Positions 32,701-42,162 of a DNA stretch of 44,738 bases are shown in pieces. The stretch's first letter is position 1. Every line of letters starts with the position of its first letter. A program made the translations under genes and the position numbers. A model generated the notes under the pieces. That model was not told the origin of the DNA, did no database searches, and saw only the letters and a list, made by a program, of their open reading frames with translations. Where the stretch lies: contig DMAW01000158.1 in assembly GCA_003446375.1 (NCBI GenBank), positions 1 to 44,738 of the forward strand, written 5' to 3'. The stretch comes from Eubacteriaceae bacterium. Its GTDB lineage: Bacteria > Bacillota > Clostridia > Eubacteriales > Alkalibacteraceae.

Positions 32701-34035
32701 CTACATGAACGGAAATTTGAATTTCCCATGTTTTTTATTATTCAAACCACTGAATTGTTTCATCATCTTTTTGGATTGCTCGAAACCTTTCAACAGTTTA
32801 TTGACATCTTGTACCCGCGTGCCTGATCCAGCGGCTATTCGCTTTCTCCTGTTTGCATTGATGATACTTGGGTTATTTCTTTCTTCAGGAGTCATAGAGT
32901 TTATTATGGCTTCTGAGCGAACAAATTCCTTTTCGTCCACGTCGATTCCCTTAAGAGCTTTTTTCCCTGCTCCTGGTATCATTTCCAGTATATCTTTAAA
33001 TGAACCCATATCTTTCATTTGGGCTAGCTGCTGCTTAAAGTCTTCCAAGGTAAAAGTCTGTTTCCTGATTTTTTCCTGCAGCTCCACGGCTTTTTCTTCA
33101 TCAAAATCTGCTTGCGCTTTTTCGATGAGAGTCAAGACGTCTCCCATGCCCAAAATCCTCGAAGCCATCCTGTCCGGATAGAATATCTCCAAATCAGTCA
33201 GCTTCTCTCCCATGCCCGCAAACAATATCGGCTTTCCTGTAACTGACGCCACAGATAAAGCCGCTCCACCTCTAGTGTCTCCATCAAGCTTTGTTAGAAT
33301 AACTCCTGAAAGGCTGATCTTGTCATTGAATGTTTCGGCAACATTAACAGCCTCCTGTCCCGTCATGGAATCTATATTGAGTATCGTATGGTCAGGAGCA
33401 ACTTTTTCTTTTATATCTACAAGTTCATTCATAAGTGCTTCATCTATATGCAGTCTTCCTGCAGTATCAAATATGACTACATCAAAAAAATGTTCCTTTG
33501 CATATTTAAGGGCGTTTTGAGCAATAACTACCGGATTTTTTTCCTCTGTATCTGCAAATACTTCTGCACCAACCTGATTGCCTATGACTTGAAGCTGCTT
33601 TATAGCTGCAGGCCTGTATACGTCACAAGCCGCCAGCAAAACCTTTTTTGAATCTTTTTTTATGTGTCCGGCAAGCTTCCCTGCCGTAGTAGTTTTTCCC
33701 GCACCCTGGAGGCCTACCAGCATAATCACAGTAATTCCCTTAGGTGAATATTCGAGCTTTGCAGGCTGACCGCCCATCAAAGAGGTCAATTCGTCATTTA
33801 CTATCTTTATTACCTGCTGTCCAGGAGTAAGGCTTTTTAAAACGTCAGCTCCAAGAGCTCTTTCGTTTATGTTTTTAACAAAGCTCTTTACTACCTTGAA
33901 GTTTACATCTGCCTCAAGAAGCGCCAATTTTATCTCTCTGGTAGCTTCTTTTATGTCTTTTTCAGTAAGCTTTCCTTTTCCTCTAAGCTTTTTGAATGTA
34001 TCTTGCAATTTTGAACTGAGTCCTTCAAATACCAT
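32701..34035 (-). CDS. ffh: Signal recognition particle protein Ffh
   Basis: Ffh is the SRP54-type GTPase that binds signal sequences and 4.5S/6S-like SRP RNA and delivers ribosomes to FtsY. The 444-residue protein has an N domain (1-90), the G domain with GLQGAGKTT at 108-116, DTAGRL and TKLDGDTRGGAAL, and a methionine-rich M domain with the RNA-binding helix-turn-helix (RIAAGSGTRVQDVN). It ends in KHGKFKFPFM. GAGGGAGG precedes the ATG. It follows ylxM by 11 bases. Confidence 0.98.
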   Translation of the reverse strand: MVFEGLSSKLQDTFKKLRGKGKLTEKDIKEATREIKLALLEADVNFKVVKSFVKNINERALGADVLKSLTPGQQVIKIVNDELTSLMGGQPAKLEYSPKGITVIMLVGLQGAGKTTTAGKLAGHIKKDSKKVLLAACDVYRPAAIKQLQVIGNQVGAEVFADTEEKNPVVIAQNALKYAKEHFFDVVIFDTAGRLHIDEALMNELVDIKEKVAPDHTILNIDSMTGQEAVNVAETFNDKISLSGVILTKLDGDTRGGAALSVASVTGKPILFAGMGEKLTDLEIFYPDRMASRILGMGDVLTLIEKAQADFDEEKAVELQEKIRKQTFTLEDFKQQLAQMKDMGSFKDILEMIPGAGKKALKGIDVDEKEFVRSEAIINSMTPEERNNPSIINANRRKRIAAGSGTRVQDVNKLLKGFEQSKKMMKQFSGLNNKKHGKFKFPFM

Positions 34036-34046
34036 ATTTACCTCCC

Positions 34047-34406
34047 TCAGTTTTCTTCTAAAAGATCCTTTAAATGAGATTTTATCTTATTGATTTTCCT
34101 TATGCCGGTTTCTTCTTTAACAAATCCTTCTACTTCCGTTAGGTCAAGCAACAACTCATCTATGATTATATTGATTTTTTCAAATTTATCTACAAGCTTT
34201 AGTTTTTTATCGAAATTATACAGAGTCTCTTCCGACCTGACCAATATATCCCTGACGCCTTGTCTGGTGATTCCCATTTTTTCACCAATTTCTGCCAAAG
34301 AGTAATTTAGATTGTAATAGAAGTCTATTGCCTGCTTTTGCTTAGTTGTCAAGAATTCTCCGTAATAGTCGTATAAAATTGGTATTTTAAAAAATTTATC
34401 CATCAT
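34047..34406 (-). CDS. ylxM: YlxM/p13-family helix-turn-helix protein
   Basis: This UPF0122 protein has 119 residues with a sigma-70 region-4-like helix-turn-helix (YSLAEIGEKMGITRQGVRDILVRSEETL, about residues 34-60). In streptococci the YlxM protein associates with SRP components. The ATG at 34406 has AGGAAG 5 bases upstream; a second ATG follows at once. It is the first gene of the unit ylxM-ffh-rpsP, behind a strong promoter and a 12-bp dyad. Confidence 0.94.
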   Translation of the reverse strand: MMDKFFKIPILYDYYGEFLTTKQKQAIDFYYNLNYSLAEIGEKMGITRQGVRDILVRSEETLYNFDKKLKLVDKFEKINIIIDELLLDLTEVEGFVKEETGIRKINKIKSHLKDLLEEN

Positions 34407-34415
34407 AATTACTTC

Positions 34416-34447
34416 CTTGCTGTAAAGTGTTTTTGCTTTACAGTAAG
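34416..34447. promoter_or_regulatory. 12-bp dyad over the ylxM-ffh transcription start
   Basis: CTTGCTGTAAAG at 34416-34427 and CTTTACAGTAAG at 34436-34447 form 12 pairs (11 Watson-Crick, one G-T) around an 8-base centre. The dyad abuts the -10 element and covers the predicted start site near 34441, reaching the ylxM ribosome site. It looks like an operator of the form TGTAAAG-N8-CTTTACA, or a 5' mRNA hairpin. Confidence 0.65.
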
Positions 34448-34476
34448 ATTCTAAACTAATCCCTGTATCATGTCAA
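34448..34476 (-). promoter_or_regulatory. Sigma-A promoter of ylxM-ffh-rpsP
   Basis: On the minus strand a perfect TTGACA (34471-34476) and TAGAAT (34448-34453) are separated by exactly 17 bases. It begins directly after the ftsY stop and would give a start site near 34441. Confidence 0.85.
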
Positions 34477-34479
34477 GCA

Positions 34480-35394
34480 TTATTCAAATAAAATTTCAGC
34501 AAAGTCTTCCGGCATAAATTCTTGTAGATCATCCATCCCTTCTCCTACTCCAACATATTCAACCGGTATATGATACTGGTTCTTTATAGGAATAATTATT
34601 CCACCTTTTGCCGAGCCATCCAATTTAGTAAGGATGATTCCGTCCAGCTTTGTTACTTCGTTAAATGTAGCCGCCTGGCTCAAGGCATTAGTTCCGCTGG
34701 TAGCATCCAAAACAAGATATCTGTAGACACTGAAGTGATCTGATGAATTGTTGATGATTTTATTCATTTTTGAGAGTTCCTTCATCAGATTGTCCTTGTT
34801 GTGCAGCCTTCCTGCCGTATCACAGATCAATATATCAGTTTTTCTTGACCTCGCCGCCTGAAGGGCATCGTAAATAACCGATGAAGGATCAGCACCTTGG
34901 GCATTTTTGATTATTGGCACTCCTACTCTGTCTGCCCAAATTTCAAGCTGTTCTACCGCAGCCGCTCTAAAAGTATCACCGGCTGCCAACATTACATTCA
35001 TTCCTTTGCTTTTGTACATATTTGCCAGCTTTGCAATAGTCGTAGTTTTTCCTACTCCGTTTACTCCTACTATCAAAATAACTGCAGGTACATTTATTTC
35101 CCTGTGCCTGTCCTCATCTTTCTTTAGGATATCCCTCACTACTGATTTTATCGTATTTTTAACTTTAACCTTATCGGTTATGTTCTCTCTTGTTATGATC
35201 TCCCTAGTTTTTTCTATTATTTCATTGGTGCTTTCATAACCTATGTCTGACAATATCAGTATCTCTTCAAGTTCTTCAAAAAAGTCCTCATCGTAAACTC
35301 CTGAATAATTTATCAATTGATCGATCTTACCAGAGAAACTTTTTTTTGTCTTCACTAAGCTGTTTTTCAGTTTTTCAAACAGGTTCTCAGCCAT
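34480..35394 (-). CDS. ftsY: Signal recognition particle receptor FtsY
   Basis: FtsY is the membrane-associated SRP receptor GTPase. The 304-residue protein has a short basic N-terminus, an N domain (about 20-95) and the G domain with GVNGVGKTT at 110-118, AAGDTFRAAAVEQL, DTAGRLHNK and TKLDGSAKGG. The long acidic A domain of Escherichia coli is absent, as is normal for Firmicutes; the N-terminal amphipathic helix would anchor it. It overlaps the smc stop by 8 bases, with GGAGG inside the smc end. Confidence 0.98.
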   Translation of the reverse strand: MAENLFEKLKNSLVKTKKSFSGKIDQLINYSGVYDEDFFEELEEILILSDIGYESTNEIIEKTREIITRENITDKVKVKNTIKSVVRDILKKDEDRHREINVPAVILIVGVNGVGKTTTIAKLANMYKSKGMNVMLAAGDTFRAAAVEQLEIWADRVGVPIIKNAQGADPSSVIYDALQAARSRKTDILICDTAGRLHNKDNLMKELSKMNKIINNSSDHFSVYRYLVLDATSGTNALSQAATFNEVTKLDGIILTKLDGSAKGGIIIPIKNQYHIPVEYVGVGEGMDDLQEFMPEDFAEILFE

Positions 35395-38300
35395 TTACCG
35401 CTTCCTCCTTCAATATTTCAGATATATGAACAGACAACATCTTAGAAACGCCGTCACGCCCCATTGTCACTCCATAAAGTCTGTCTGCTATCTCCATTGT
35501 TCCTTTCCTATGAGTAATTGTAATAAACTGATTTTGCTTGGTTATCATCGATAGAAACTCTGCAAATCGGTCCACATTGCTGTCATCTAAAGCCGCATCT
35601 ATTTCATCTAGCACACAAAACGGCGCCGGTTTTATACTTATTATTGCAAACAAAAGAGCTATTGCCGTTAACGCTTTTTCTCCACCGGATAGCAAAGTGA
35701 TATTTTTAAGCTTTTTGCCCGGAGGCTGGGCAGCGATTTCAATGCCTGTCTCCATGATATCATCGCCATCAAGTATTGTCAGGCCTGCACTTCCACCATT
35801 AAACAGTTTCTTGAATGTAGCATCAAACTGAACCTGAATCAAAGCGAATTGCTCTACAAATTGCATCTCTATATCTTTGCTTATGCTTTTTATCAAGGAC
35901 TTAAGCTCTTCTCTGGCATCCAAAAGGTCATCTTTTTGTCCGGTCAAAAATTCGTATCTTTCCTTGACTTCTCTGTACTGATCTATGGATGCCACATTGA
36001 TGTTTCCCAATGCTTTGATCTTATCCTTAAGCTCCTTTGCCTTTTGCATCTCCAGCTGCATGTTTTCTACCGCATAACTGTGTTCCTTTGCCATGATATA
36101 ATTCATCTGATAATTTTCGTACATATTTTCAGAAAGATGTTCTTTTTCAATCACGTTAGAGTTTATTTTCATATCAATTTTATTTAACGATTCATGTATT
36201 AGCATGCTCTCATGGTTAAGGCCCTTTAGATTTCTGTCCAAAATATCAAATTGCCTATTTTGTTCTTTTCTTTCTTTTTGAAGATCATCTAATTTTCTTT
36301 GAATCGCGGACTTTTCTTCTCCTGAGCTGTTCATGAATCTCGACTTTTCTTCAACAGCTTTTTGAAGCCCAGATACAGCCTGTTTAATCTGAGCTATCTG
36401 GCTTTGTTTTCTTTTGCTGCGGCCATTTAAATCTTCAAATAGGTCTTTCTGGCTTTCTTCTTTTTCTTTAAGAGACATCAGCTTTGTTTCCAGTTTGGTT
36501 TTTTCAATGAAAAGTTTGTTTGTCTTTTCAGTAAAATCTTTGATTGAGCATCTTAATCTATCTATATCTTCACCTTGTGTGCCAAACTGAATCTCTGATT
36601 TTTTTTCTATTAGCCCATGGATTTCAAGCTGAGCTTTTTGAATGGTTTTTTCCATATCTTGTATCTTTGAAATTCCTGAATCGATGCTGCTTTCAGCACT
36701 TTCAATCCGGTTTGTGGAATCGTGCATGCTTTTCTCTAGATTTTCGATATTTTGCTCCAGAAGCCTCTTATAGGTCATTTCCTCGTTGTACTCAGCTGTC
36801 ACTTTTTCCAAGTCGATGTTGATGTCCTTTAGCTTTTCTTCAGCTGATTGAATATCTTTATCAAGGCTTTTGACTTTTAATATATTATCTTTTATTTCTT
36901 CTTTTAACGAAGCGATATGGTTAGATCGCTGCAGCAGAAGGTTGTTTTTGTTAAAGTTGCCTCCAACAATTGCTCCACCAGGAAAAAACACCTCGCCTCC
37001 AAGTGTGACTATCTTGTATTTTTGGCCAGAGCTCTTATTTATTGCCATTGCTGAATCCATATCTTTGACGATCAAGACTCTGCCCAATATATTTTTAAGG
37101 ATTCCATCATACACTGAATCATATTTTACAAGATTTACAGCTAAATCAATAAAGCCTTCCATTTTTTTGAATTCATTTGATATCTGTGTCGCACTTCCTT
37201 TTACATTGTTCAAGGGCAAAAATGTAGCTCTTCCCCATTTATTTTGATTCAGTATATGTATGCAGCGCTTGGCTGCGGCTTCATTTTCTACCACTAAATT
37301 TTGAAAGCTCCCCCCAATAGCTGTTTCAATCGCTACAGAGTATCTATCTTCCACCTTTATGATATTTCCAACTATATTGTGAAGGTTTTTATTTAAAAAA
37401 TCATCCTTTTCCTTTAATTTGAGAAGATTTTTCACGCTTTTAAAATATCCCTTTTGGTCTTGGTCCTCTTGCAAAAATTGAACCTTAGATCTTCCTGCCG
37501 CTATATTGTTCAAAAGAAGATTCTTTTGGGATATCATATCTTTTCTCTTGCCTTTTAATGTTTCAAGCTCTCTTTCCTTATCAAGCTTTTTAATGCTGAT
37601 TTGTTTAATCTTTTTATCGTTTGATTCAGATTCTTTATTTAGCTGAATTTTTTCTCTTTCAAGTTCTTGGCGATTTAAAGTCAGATTTCTTAATGATATC
37701 CTGAAATCCTCAATCCTTTCTTTTTCAAAAGATATGCTCTTTTCGTACAAATTGATCTCATTTTCTTTTGACAAAACTTCACGTTCGATATTTCTGTAAT
37801 AGGTCTCGGAATCTGCATTTTCATTTATTAGAATCTCCAGCTTTTTTTCTAATGAATTTTTCAACTCTTCATTTTCAAAAATGTTTTTCTCTATTGCTTT
37901 TACTTCGACATTTATATCATCATTTTCAACTCTTAATTTAGACATAGCAGCCTCAGCTTGAGTTACAGCTTCATCCATCTCTGCAATTTCTTCTTGAAGC
38001 TGAAAAATCTGCTTTTCACTGCTATTTATATTAGCTTTTGCAACCTGTATATCAGTATTGAACTTTTCTGTATCCTCACTCAGTTCAATAATTTTTTTAT
38101 TAAGCTCTTCAATTTCTCCATCTAGCTGCATCATTTTCATTCTAGTTTGCTGATAAATCATATCTGTTTTTTCTATTTCAGTGTTCTTTTGCTTTTGATT
38201 GTATAAAATATCATCTCTGTCTTTTTCTAGTTCTGCCAGTTCTTTTTCTATTTTTTCTATCTTATACACAAATACATTTAAATCAATTGTTTTTAGAGCC

Positions 38301-38959
38301 TCCGCCAACTCAAGATACTTCTGCGCTTTTGATCTCTGCCTTTTCAACGGGCCTAGTTGCTTTTCAAGTTCGGCTATTATATCGGTGACCCTATGCAGGT
38401 TGTCAACAGTTCTTTCAAGCTTTCTCTCAGATTCAGCTTTCCTGTTTTTAAACTTAACTATCCCTGCAGCTTCGTCAAACAAGTGTCTTATATCCTGGGG
38501 ATTGCTACTTACTATAGAATCGATTCTGCCTTGTCCGATAATTGAGTATCCTTCTTTTCCAAGGCCTGTATCTGCAAATAAGTCTTGTACGTCTTTAAGT
38601 CTGCATTGGCTCTTATTTATGAGATATTCACTTTCTCCTGACCTATAGAGTCTTCGGGTCACAGATATTTCATTATAATCTAACCCTAACGCCCCTTGTG
38701 AATTGTCCAAAATCAGAGTTACTTCTGCATAGCCTAAAGGTTTTCGGGATATTGTCCCGGCAAATATAACATCCTCCATCTTGGTGCCTCGCAAGGATTT
38801 TACTTTCTGTTCTCCTAGAACCCATTTAATGGCATCTGAAATATTGCTTTTGCCACTTCCATTTGGGCCTACTACTGCAGTTATGCCCTTGTCGAAATCT
38901 AATTCTATCCTGTCGGCAAATGATTTAAATCCATAAATCTCTATTCTTTTTAGAAACAC
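35387..38959 (-). CDS. smc: Chromosome partition protein SMC (GTG start)
   Basis: SMC forms with ScpA and ScpB the condensin that organises and separates chromosomes. The 1190-residue protein has Walker A GPNGSGKS at 31-38, about 320 residues of coiled coil, a hinge around 505-660, the returning coiled coil, and a C-terminal head with LLSGGEKAL and Walker B CVLDEIDAALDD. The start is a GTG at 38959 (protein MFLKRIEIYGFKSFAD): GAGGTG lies 6 bases upstream and the family N-terminus agrees. A GTG three codons further up is part of that ribosome site. It follows the radical SAM gene by 5 bases. Confidence 0.97.
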   Translation of the reverse strand: MFLKRIEIYGFKSFADRIELDFDKGITAVVGPNGSGKSNISDAIKWVLGEQKVKSLRGTKMEDVIFAGTISRKPLGYAEVTLILDNSQGALGLDYNEISVTRRLYRSGESEYLINKSQCRLKDVQDLFADTGLGKEGYSIIGQGRIDSIVSSNPQDIRHLFDEAAGIVKFKNRKAESERKLERTVDNLHRVTDIIAELEKQLGPLKRQRSKAQKYLELAEALKTIDLNVFVYKIEKIEKELAELEKDRDDILYNQKQKNTEIEKTDMIYQQTRMKMMQLDGEIEELNKKIIELSEDTEKFNTDIQVAKANINSSEKQIFQLQEEIAEMDEAVTQAEAAMSKLRVENDDINVEVKAIEKNIFENEELKNSLEKKLEILINENADSETYYRNIEREVLSKENEINLYEKSISFEKERIEDFRISLRNLTLNRQELEREKIQLNKESESNDKKIKQISIKKLDKERELETLKGKRKDMISQKNLLLNNIAAGRSKVQFLQEDQDQKGYFKSVKNLLKLKEKDDFLNKNLHNIVGNIIKVEDRYSVAIETAIGGSFQNLVVENEAAAKRCIHILNQNKWGRATFLPLNNVKGSATQISNEFKKMEGFIDLAVNLVKYDSVYDGILKNILGRVLIVKDMDSAMAINKSSGQKYKIVTLGGEVFFPGGAIVGGNFNKNNLLLQRSNHIASLKEEIKDNILKVKSLDKDIQSAEEKLKDINIDLEKVTAEYNEEMTYKRLLEQNIENLEKSMHDSTNRIESAESSIDSGISKIQDMEKTIQKAQLEIHGLIEKKSEIQFGTQGEDIDRLRCSIKDFTEKTNKLFIEKTKLETKLMSLKEKEESQKDLFEDLNGRSKRKQSQIAQIKQAVSGLQKAVEEKSRFMNSSGEEKSAIQRKLDDLQKERKEQNRQFDILDRNLKGLNHESMLIHESLNKIDMKINSNVIEKEHLSENMYENYQMNYIMAKEHSYAVENMQLEMQKAKELKDKIKALGNINVASIDQYREVKERYEFLTGQKDDLLDAREELKSLIKSISKDIEMQFVEQFALIQVQFDATFKKLFNGGSAGLTILDGDDIMETGIEIAAQPPGKKLKNITLLSGGEKALTAIALLFAIISIKPAPFCVLDEIDAALDDSNVDRFAEFLSMITKQNQFITITHRKGTMEIADRLYGVTMGRDGVSKMLSVHISEILKEEAVNG

Positions 38960-38964
38960 CTGCT

Positions 38965-40050
38965 TCACCTCGATATATTGTAATCAGATTCATATTTTTT
39001 TGCTCTATCTAAGATGTAATCTTTAATGTCTAACTTATGGCTGCTACTTAGATATTCAATTAAAATTTCTTTTTGATTCTCATCAGAACTCAAATTTATT
39101 TTAGCATTGTATCGTTCCTGTAATTTTAAAATTGAAAGATTTTTATTCCCTGATACCTTGGATCTCATTTTACTGGGACACTTAATTGAAATTAAGTCAG
39201 TCGAAGGTTTTCTTTGATCCAGCAGATTGCATATCATGTCATATATGACAGAAGATGTAACCATCTCTCCAAATGCAGGATGATTAGGTCCAGCGACTAT
39301 ATTCCCATTTTCTCCTAATGATTCAGAGGAATGAAGACCTGTTCTAATTATAGGTACGTTTTTGCTTGTAAAAACAATATACGGAATCTTGACAAGCTCT
39401 ATAGCCTCTTCAATATCTAAGGGCTTATAATTGCCAATATAAAAACTTTTTTCCAATTCGGTGTCCTTTATCACTAAGCAAGGGTAGATTCTCAATGTTG
39501 AGGCTCCTAGACCCAATAAATCAAAAGTTGTTTTTAACAGCCTTTTCTTGTCATCACCGGGCAATCCCACCATTATTTGAAACCCATAAGCGATTTTTTC
39601 ATTTGAAAGGTTTTCAACTGCATCTTTTACGGCACCAAGCCCATAAAATCTTTTAGCCAGCGTTAACACATATGGATCCGTCGACTGAATTCCTATTTCT
39701 ACATGCCCTACTGAATATTCTTTTAGAAGCTTTACATTTTTTTCTCCCAAATAATCCGGTCTCGTAGATACTCTGATATTTTGGATTTTGCCCATGTCTA
39801 GATTCTCTTTTGCCAACCTTAAAAGCTTGATTTGAAGATCGTATTCAATAGCCGTGAAGCTTCCCCCATAGTATGCCAAAGTAAAATTGCTGTCGCCTCT
39901 ATTTGTCGATATATATTTTTCAATTTGATTTTGTATCTCGTCTTCAGAAGGAGATTTTACCGATCCGGAAATTTTCTTTTGGTTGCAAAAGGAACAATCA
40001 TGGGGACACCCCTCATGTGGTATGAAAACAGGTATGATTTTATTTTTCAT
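38965..40050 (-). CDS. Elp3-like radical SAM protein
   Basis: The 361-residue protein has the radical SAM iron-sulfur motif CxxxCxxC (Cys15, Cys19, Cys22 in GCPHDCSFC), the AYYGGSFTAIE and RVSTRPDYL segments, and VEIGIQSTD, all as in Elp3-type radical SAM domains. It lacks the acetyltransferase domain of true Elp3. Proteins of this kind are regularly found between rnc and smc in Clostridia. Their substrate is not established, though a tRNA-modifying role would fit the neighbours. It overlaps rnc by 11 bases, with GGAG upstream of the ATG. Confidence 0.9.
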   Translation of the reverse strand: MKNKIIPVFIPHEGCPHDCSFCNQKKISGSVKSPSEDEIQNQIEKYISTNRGDSNFTLAYYGGSFTAIEYDLQIKLLRLAKENLDMGKIQNIRVSTRPDYLGEKNVKLLKEYSVGHVEIGIQSTDPYVLTLAKRFYGLGAVKDAVENLSNEKIAYGFQIMVGLPGDDKKRLLKTTFDLLGLGASTLRIYPCLVIKDTELEKSFYIGNYKPLDIEEAIELVKIPYIVFTSKNVPIIRTGLHSSESLGENGNIVAGPNHPAFGEMVTSSVIYDMICNLLDQRKPSTDLISIKCPSKMRSKVSGNKNLSILKLQERYNAKINLSSDENQKEILIEYLSSSHKLDIKDYILDRAKKYESDYNISR

Positions 40051-40732
40051 TTAATACTCCGAGATGAACCAATCCGTAATAAGCGGCCTTTTGCTCTGCC
40101 TCTTTCTTGTTTTTTCCGCTACCCCTGCCAATCAATTTAGAATCTAGTAATAAACTGACGTAAAATATCTTGTTATGCTCCGGTCCTGTTTCTTTTTCGA
40201 CTATGTATTCTATAACCGAGCCTTGGCTTTGTTGAACAACCTCCTGTAATTTGGTTTTATAATCAAAAACAAGTTTTCCGTTTGTGGCGTCATTTATATT
40301 TTTCTTCAGGAAATGCAATATGAATTTGCGTGCCTCATCGATGCCTCCATCAAGATAAACAGCCCCTGTTATGGCTTCAAAGGTATTAGCTAAAATAGAT
40401 TTTCTTTCTCTTCCACCGGTGTTTTCTTCACCTTTTCCCATATAGATGTATCTTCCAAAATTATTATTAGCGGATACATTCGATAGGGATTCAGTACAAA
40501 CTATTTTAGCTCTTATCTTTGTTAATTCTCCTTCCAGTCTCTCAGGAAATTTATTGTACAGGTATTCGCTTATCACGAGTTCTAATACTGCATCACCTAA
40601 AAACTCGAGTCGTTCATTATTCCTCGCATGGCTCTTTTCATTGATAAAAGAACTATGGGTAATGGCTGTTTTTATAAGCGCCCTGTCATTAAATTTATAA
40701 CCTATCTTTTTTTCCAAGCTCTTTACTTCCAT
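40040..40732 (-). CDS. rnc: Ribonuclease III
   Basis: RNase III cleaves double-stranded RNA in rRNA precursors and mRNA. The 230-residue protein has the signature NERLEFLGDAVLELVI (Glu43, Asp47) and a second acidic pair in the NTFEAITGAVYLDGG block. A C-terminal double-stranded RNA-binding domain (about 155-225) ends in GSGKNKKEAEQKAAYYGL. AGGTGAAAC precedes the ATG. It starts the unit rnc-radical SAM-smc-ftsY after a 137-base gap behind acpP. Confidence 0.97.
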   Translation of the reverse strand: MEVKSLEKKIGYKFNDRALIKTAITHSSFINEKSHARNNERLEFLGDAVLELVISEYLYNKFPERLEGELTKIRAKIVCTESLSNVSANNNFGRYIYMGKGEENTGGRERKSILANTFEAITGAVYLDGGIDEARKFILHFLKKNINDATNGKLVFDYKTKLQEVVQQSQGSVIEYIVEKETGPEHNKIFYVSLLLDSKLIGRGSGKNKKEAEQKAAYYGLVHLGVLNEK

Positions 40733-40798
40733 GTTTCACCTCACTAACAATGTATTCCGCCTGATTTTTTTTAACATTAAAATACGACAAAAGAATCA

Positions 40799-40847
40799 AA
40801 AGCCTAAGCTTTCAAACTGTAGAAACTCTTCAGCGGCCTTAGACTTT
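40799..40847 (-). terminator. Possible terminator hairpin between acpP and rnc
   Basis: On the minus strand AAAGTCTAAG and CTTAGGCTTT form 10 pairs (one G-U) around a 29-base loop, and TGATTCTTTT follows. The large loop makes it a modest candidate. A TTGACA hexamer just upstream has no matching -10, so no clear rnc promoter is seen in the rest of this gap. Confidence 0.45.
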
Positions 40848-40869
40848 ATTATTGTCAAGATTATCCTGC

Positions 40870-41094
40870 TTAATTGTTCAGATAATTTACCAGATCCTTG
40901 ACGGTCTTCATGTTTTTTATATCCTCTTCGTTTAACTCGACTTTGAACTCTTCCTCAACCGCCATAATAAGCTCAGCGATATCAAGGGAATCAGCTCCGA
41001 TGTCCTCCATAAGATCGGCATCCAGTACAATGCTCTCTTCGCTTACATCCAAATGGTCTAAAACTATTGTTTTTATCTTCTCAAAAGTTTCCAT
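40870..41094 (-). CDS. acpP: Acyl carrier protein
   Basis: ACP carries growing acyl chains in type II fatty-acid synthesis and donates them for phospholipid synthesis. The 74-residue acidic protein has the phosphopantetheine site DSL with Ser36 in DIGADSLDIAELIM. AGGAGGTG precedes the ATG. It lies 29 bases after plsX. The fabD, fabG and fabF genes that often sit between plsX and acpP are not here, so the rest of the pathway must be elsewhere. Confidence 0.97.
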   Translation of the reverse strand: METFEKIKTIVLDHLDVSEESIVLDADLMEDIGADSLDIAELIMAVEEEFKVELNEEDIKNMKTVKDLVNYLNN

Positions 41095-41123
41095 GGCACA
41101 CCTCCTGATATTTATATTACGCT

Positions 41124-42125
41124 TTATAGCTGCTGCTTTTCAACTATTTTATTGGATATTTGTTCTAATATATTCTTTTCCTGAAATACTATACCTTGTC
41201 TTATTGCATTGTAAAAAGCCTTTGAATCTGAACTGCCATGAGCTTTTATTACCCCGCCTTTTACGCCGAGAAGGGGAGCTCCACCGTATTCTTTGTAGTC
41301 AAATTTTGATTTAAACTGTTTTAGAGCAGGCTTTAGCAGGATTCCTCCCATTTTTGATCTGAGGCTTTCCATCAACGCAGATTTCAATGACGAAAATATA
41401 AACGAACTTAAGCCTTCTGTAAGCTTCAAGATAATGTTCCCGGTAAATCCATCACAAACCAATACATCAGCCTTGCTTTCAATTATTTCTCTGCTCTCCA
41501 CATTTCCTATGAAATCAAGTCCGGACTTTTCCAGCAATGCATATGTCTCTTTATAAAGTTCATTTCCCTTGTTCGGCTCTGTACCGATATTGATCAGCCC
41601 TACCTTGGGCGATTTTATATCCAAGACATTTTGAGCATAAACTGAAGCCATCATTGCAAATTGAACTAAGTATGATGCTTTGCAATCGGCATTTGCGCCT
41701 ACATCCAAGAGCAGCGTAGGCCCCTTTTCAGAAGGCAATGCTATAGTCAGCGCTGGTCTTTGAATGCCTTTTATCCGCCCCAAAAGCAGCGTTCCCCCAG
41801 CCAAGAGTGCTCCCGTGCTTCCCGCTGAGATAAAGACACCTGTGGGGTCTTCTTTCAGCTTTTTTATGCCTACTACCATGGATGAATCTTTTTTTCTTCT
41901 GATTACCATGGCCGGCTCATCTTCATTTTCGACTTTTTCGGATGTGTGAATGATTTTAATCAAATTAACGTCGTATTGATATTTTGTCAATTCTTTTTTA
42001 ATTGCTTCCTCATTGCCAAGAATATGTATTTTTCTTTTGAAGTCGTTGACTGCATCTACACACGCTTTTACAATTTCTGAAGGTGCGTTGTCTCCTCCCA
42101 TACCATCAACATAAATATTATTCAT
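41124..42125 (-). CDS. plsX: Phosphate acyltransferase PlsX
   Basis: PlsX makes acyl-phosphate from acyl-ACP, the donor used by PlsY to start phospholipid synthesis. The 333-residue protein begins with YVDGMGGDNAPSEIV and has the SAGSTGALLAGG, LLDVGANADCK and VCDGFTGNIILK motifs. GGGGTGG precedes the ATG. The regulator gene fapR that often precedes plsX in Firmicutes is absent, and the upstream gap shows no recognisable FapR operator. It follows the rpmF terminator. Confidence 0.97.
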   Translation of the reverse strand: MNNIYVDGMGGDNAPSEIVKACVDAVNDFKRKIHILGNEEAIKKELTKYQYDVNLIKIIHTSEKVENEDEPAMVIRRKKDSSMVVGIKKLKEDPTGVFISAGSTGALLAGGTLLLGRIKGIQRPALTIALPSEKGPTLLLDVGANADCKASYLVQFAMMASVYAQNVLDIKSPKVGLINIGTEPNKGNELYKETYALLEKSGLDFIGNVESREIIESKADVLVCDGFTGNIILKLTEGLSSFIFSSLKSALMESLRSKMGGILLKPALKQFKSKFDYKEYGGAPLLGVKGGVIKAHGSSDSKAFYNAIRQGIVFQEKNILEQISNKIVEKQQL

Positions 42126-42162
42126 AATTCCACCCCGATTTATGGTTTATCTAGATTTCTTG

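Noticed and set aside
40856..40861. TTGACA hexamer before rnc as a promoter
   Set aside because: No -10-like hexamer lies 16-18 bases downstream; the hexamer alone is not enough.
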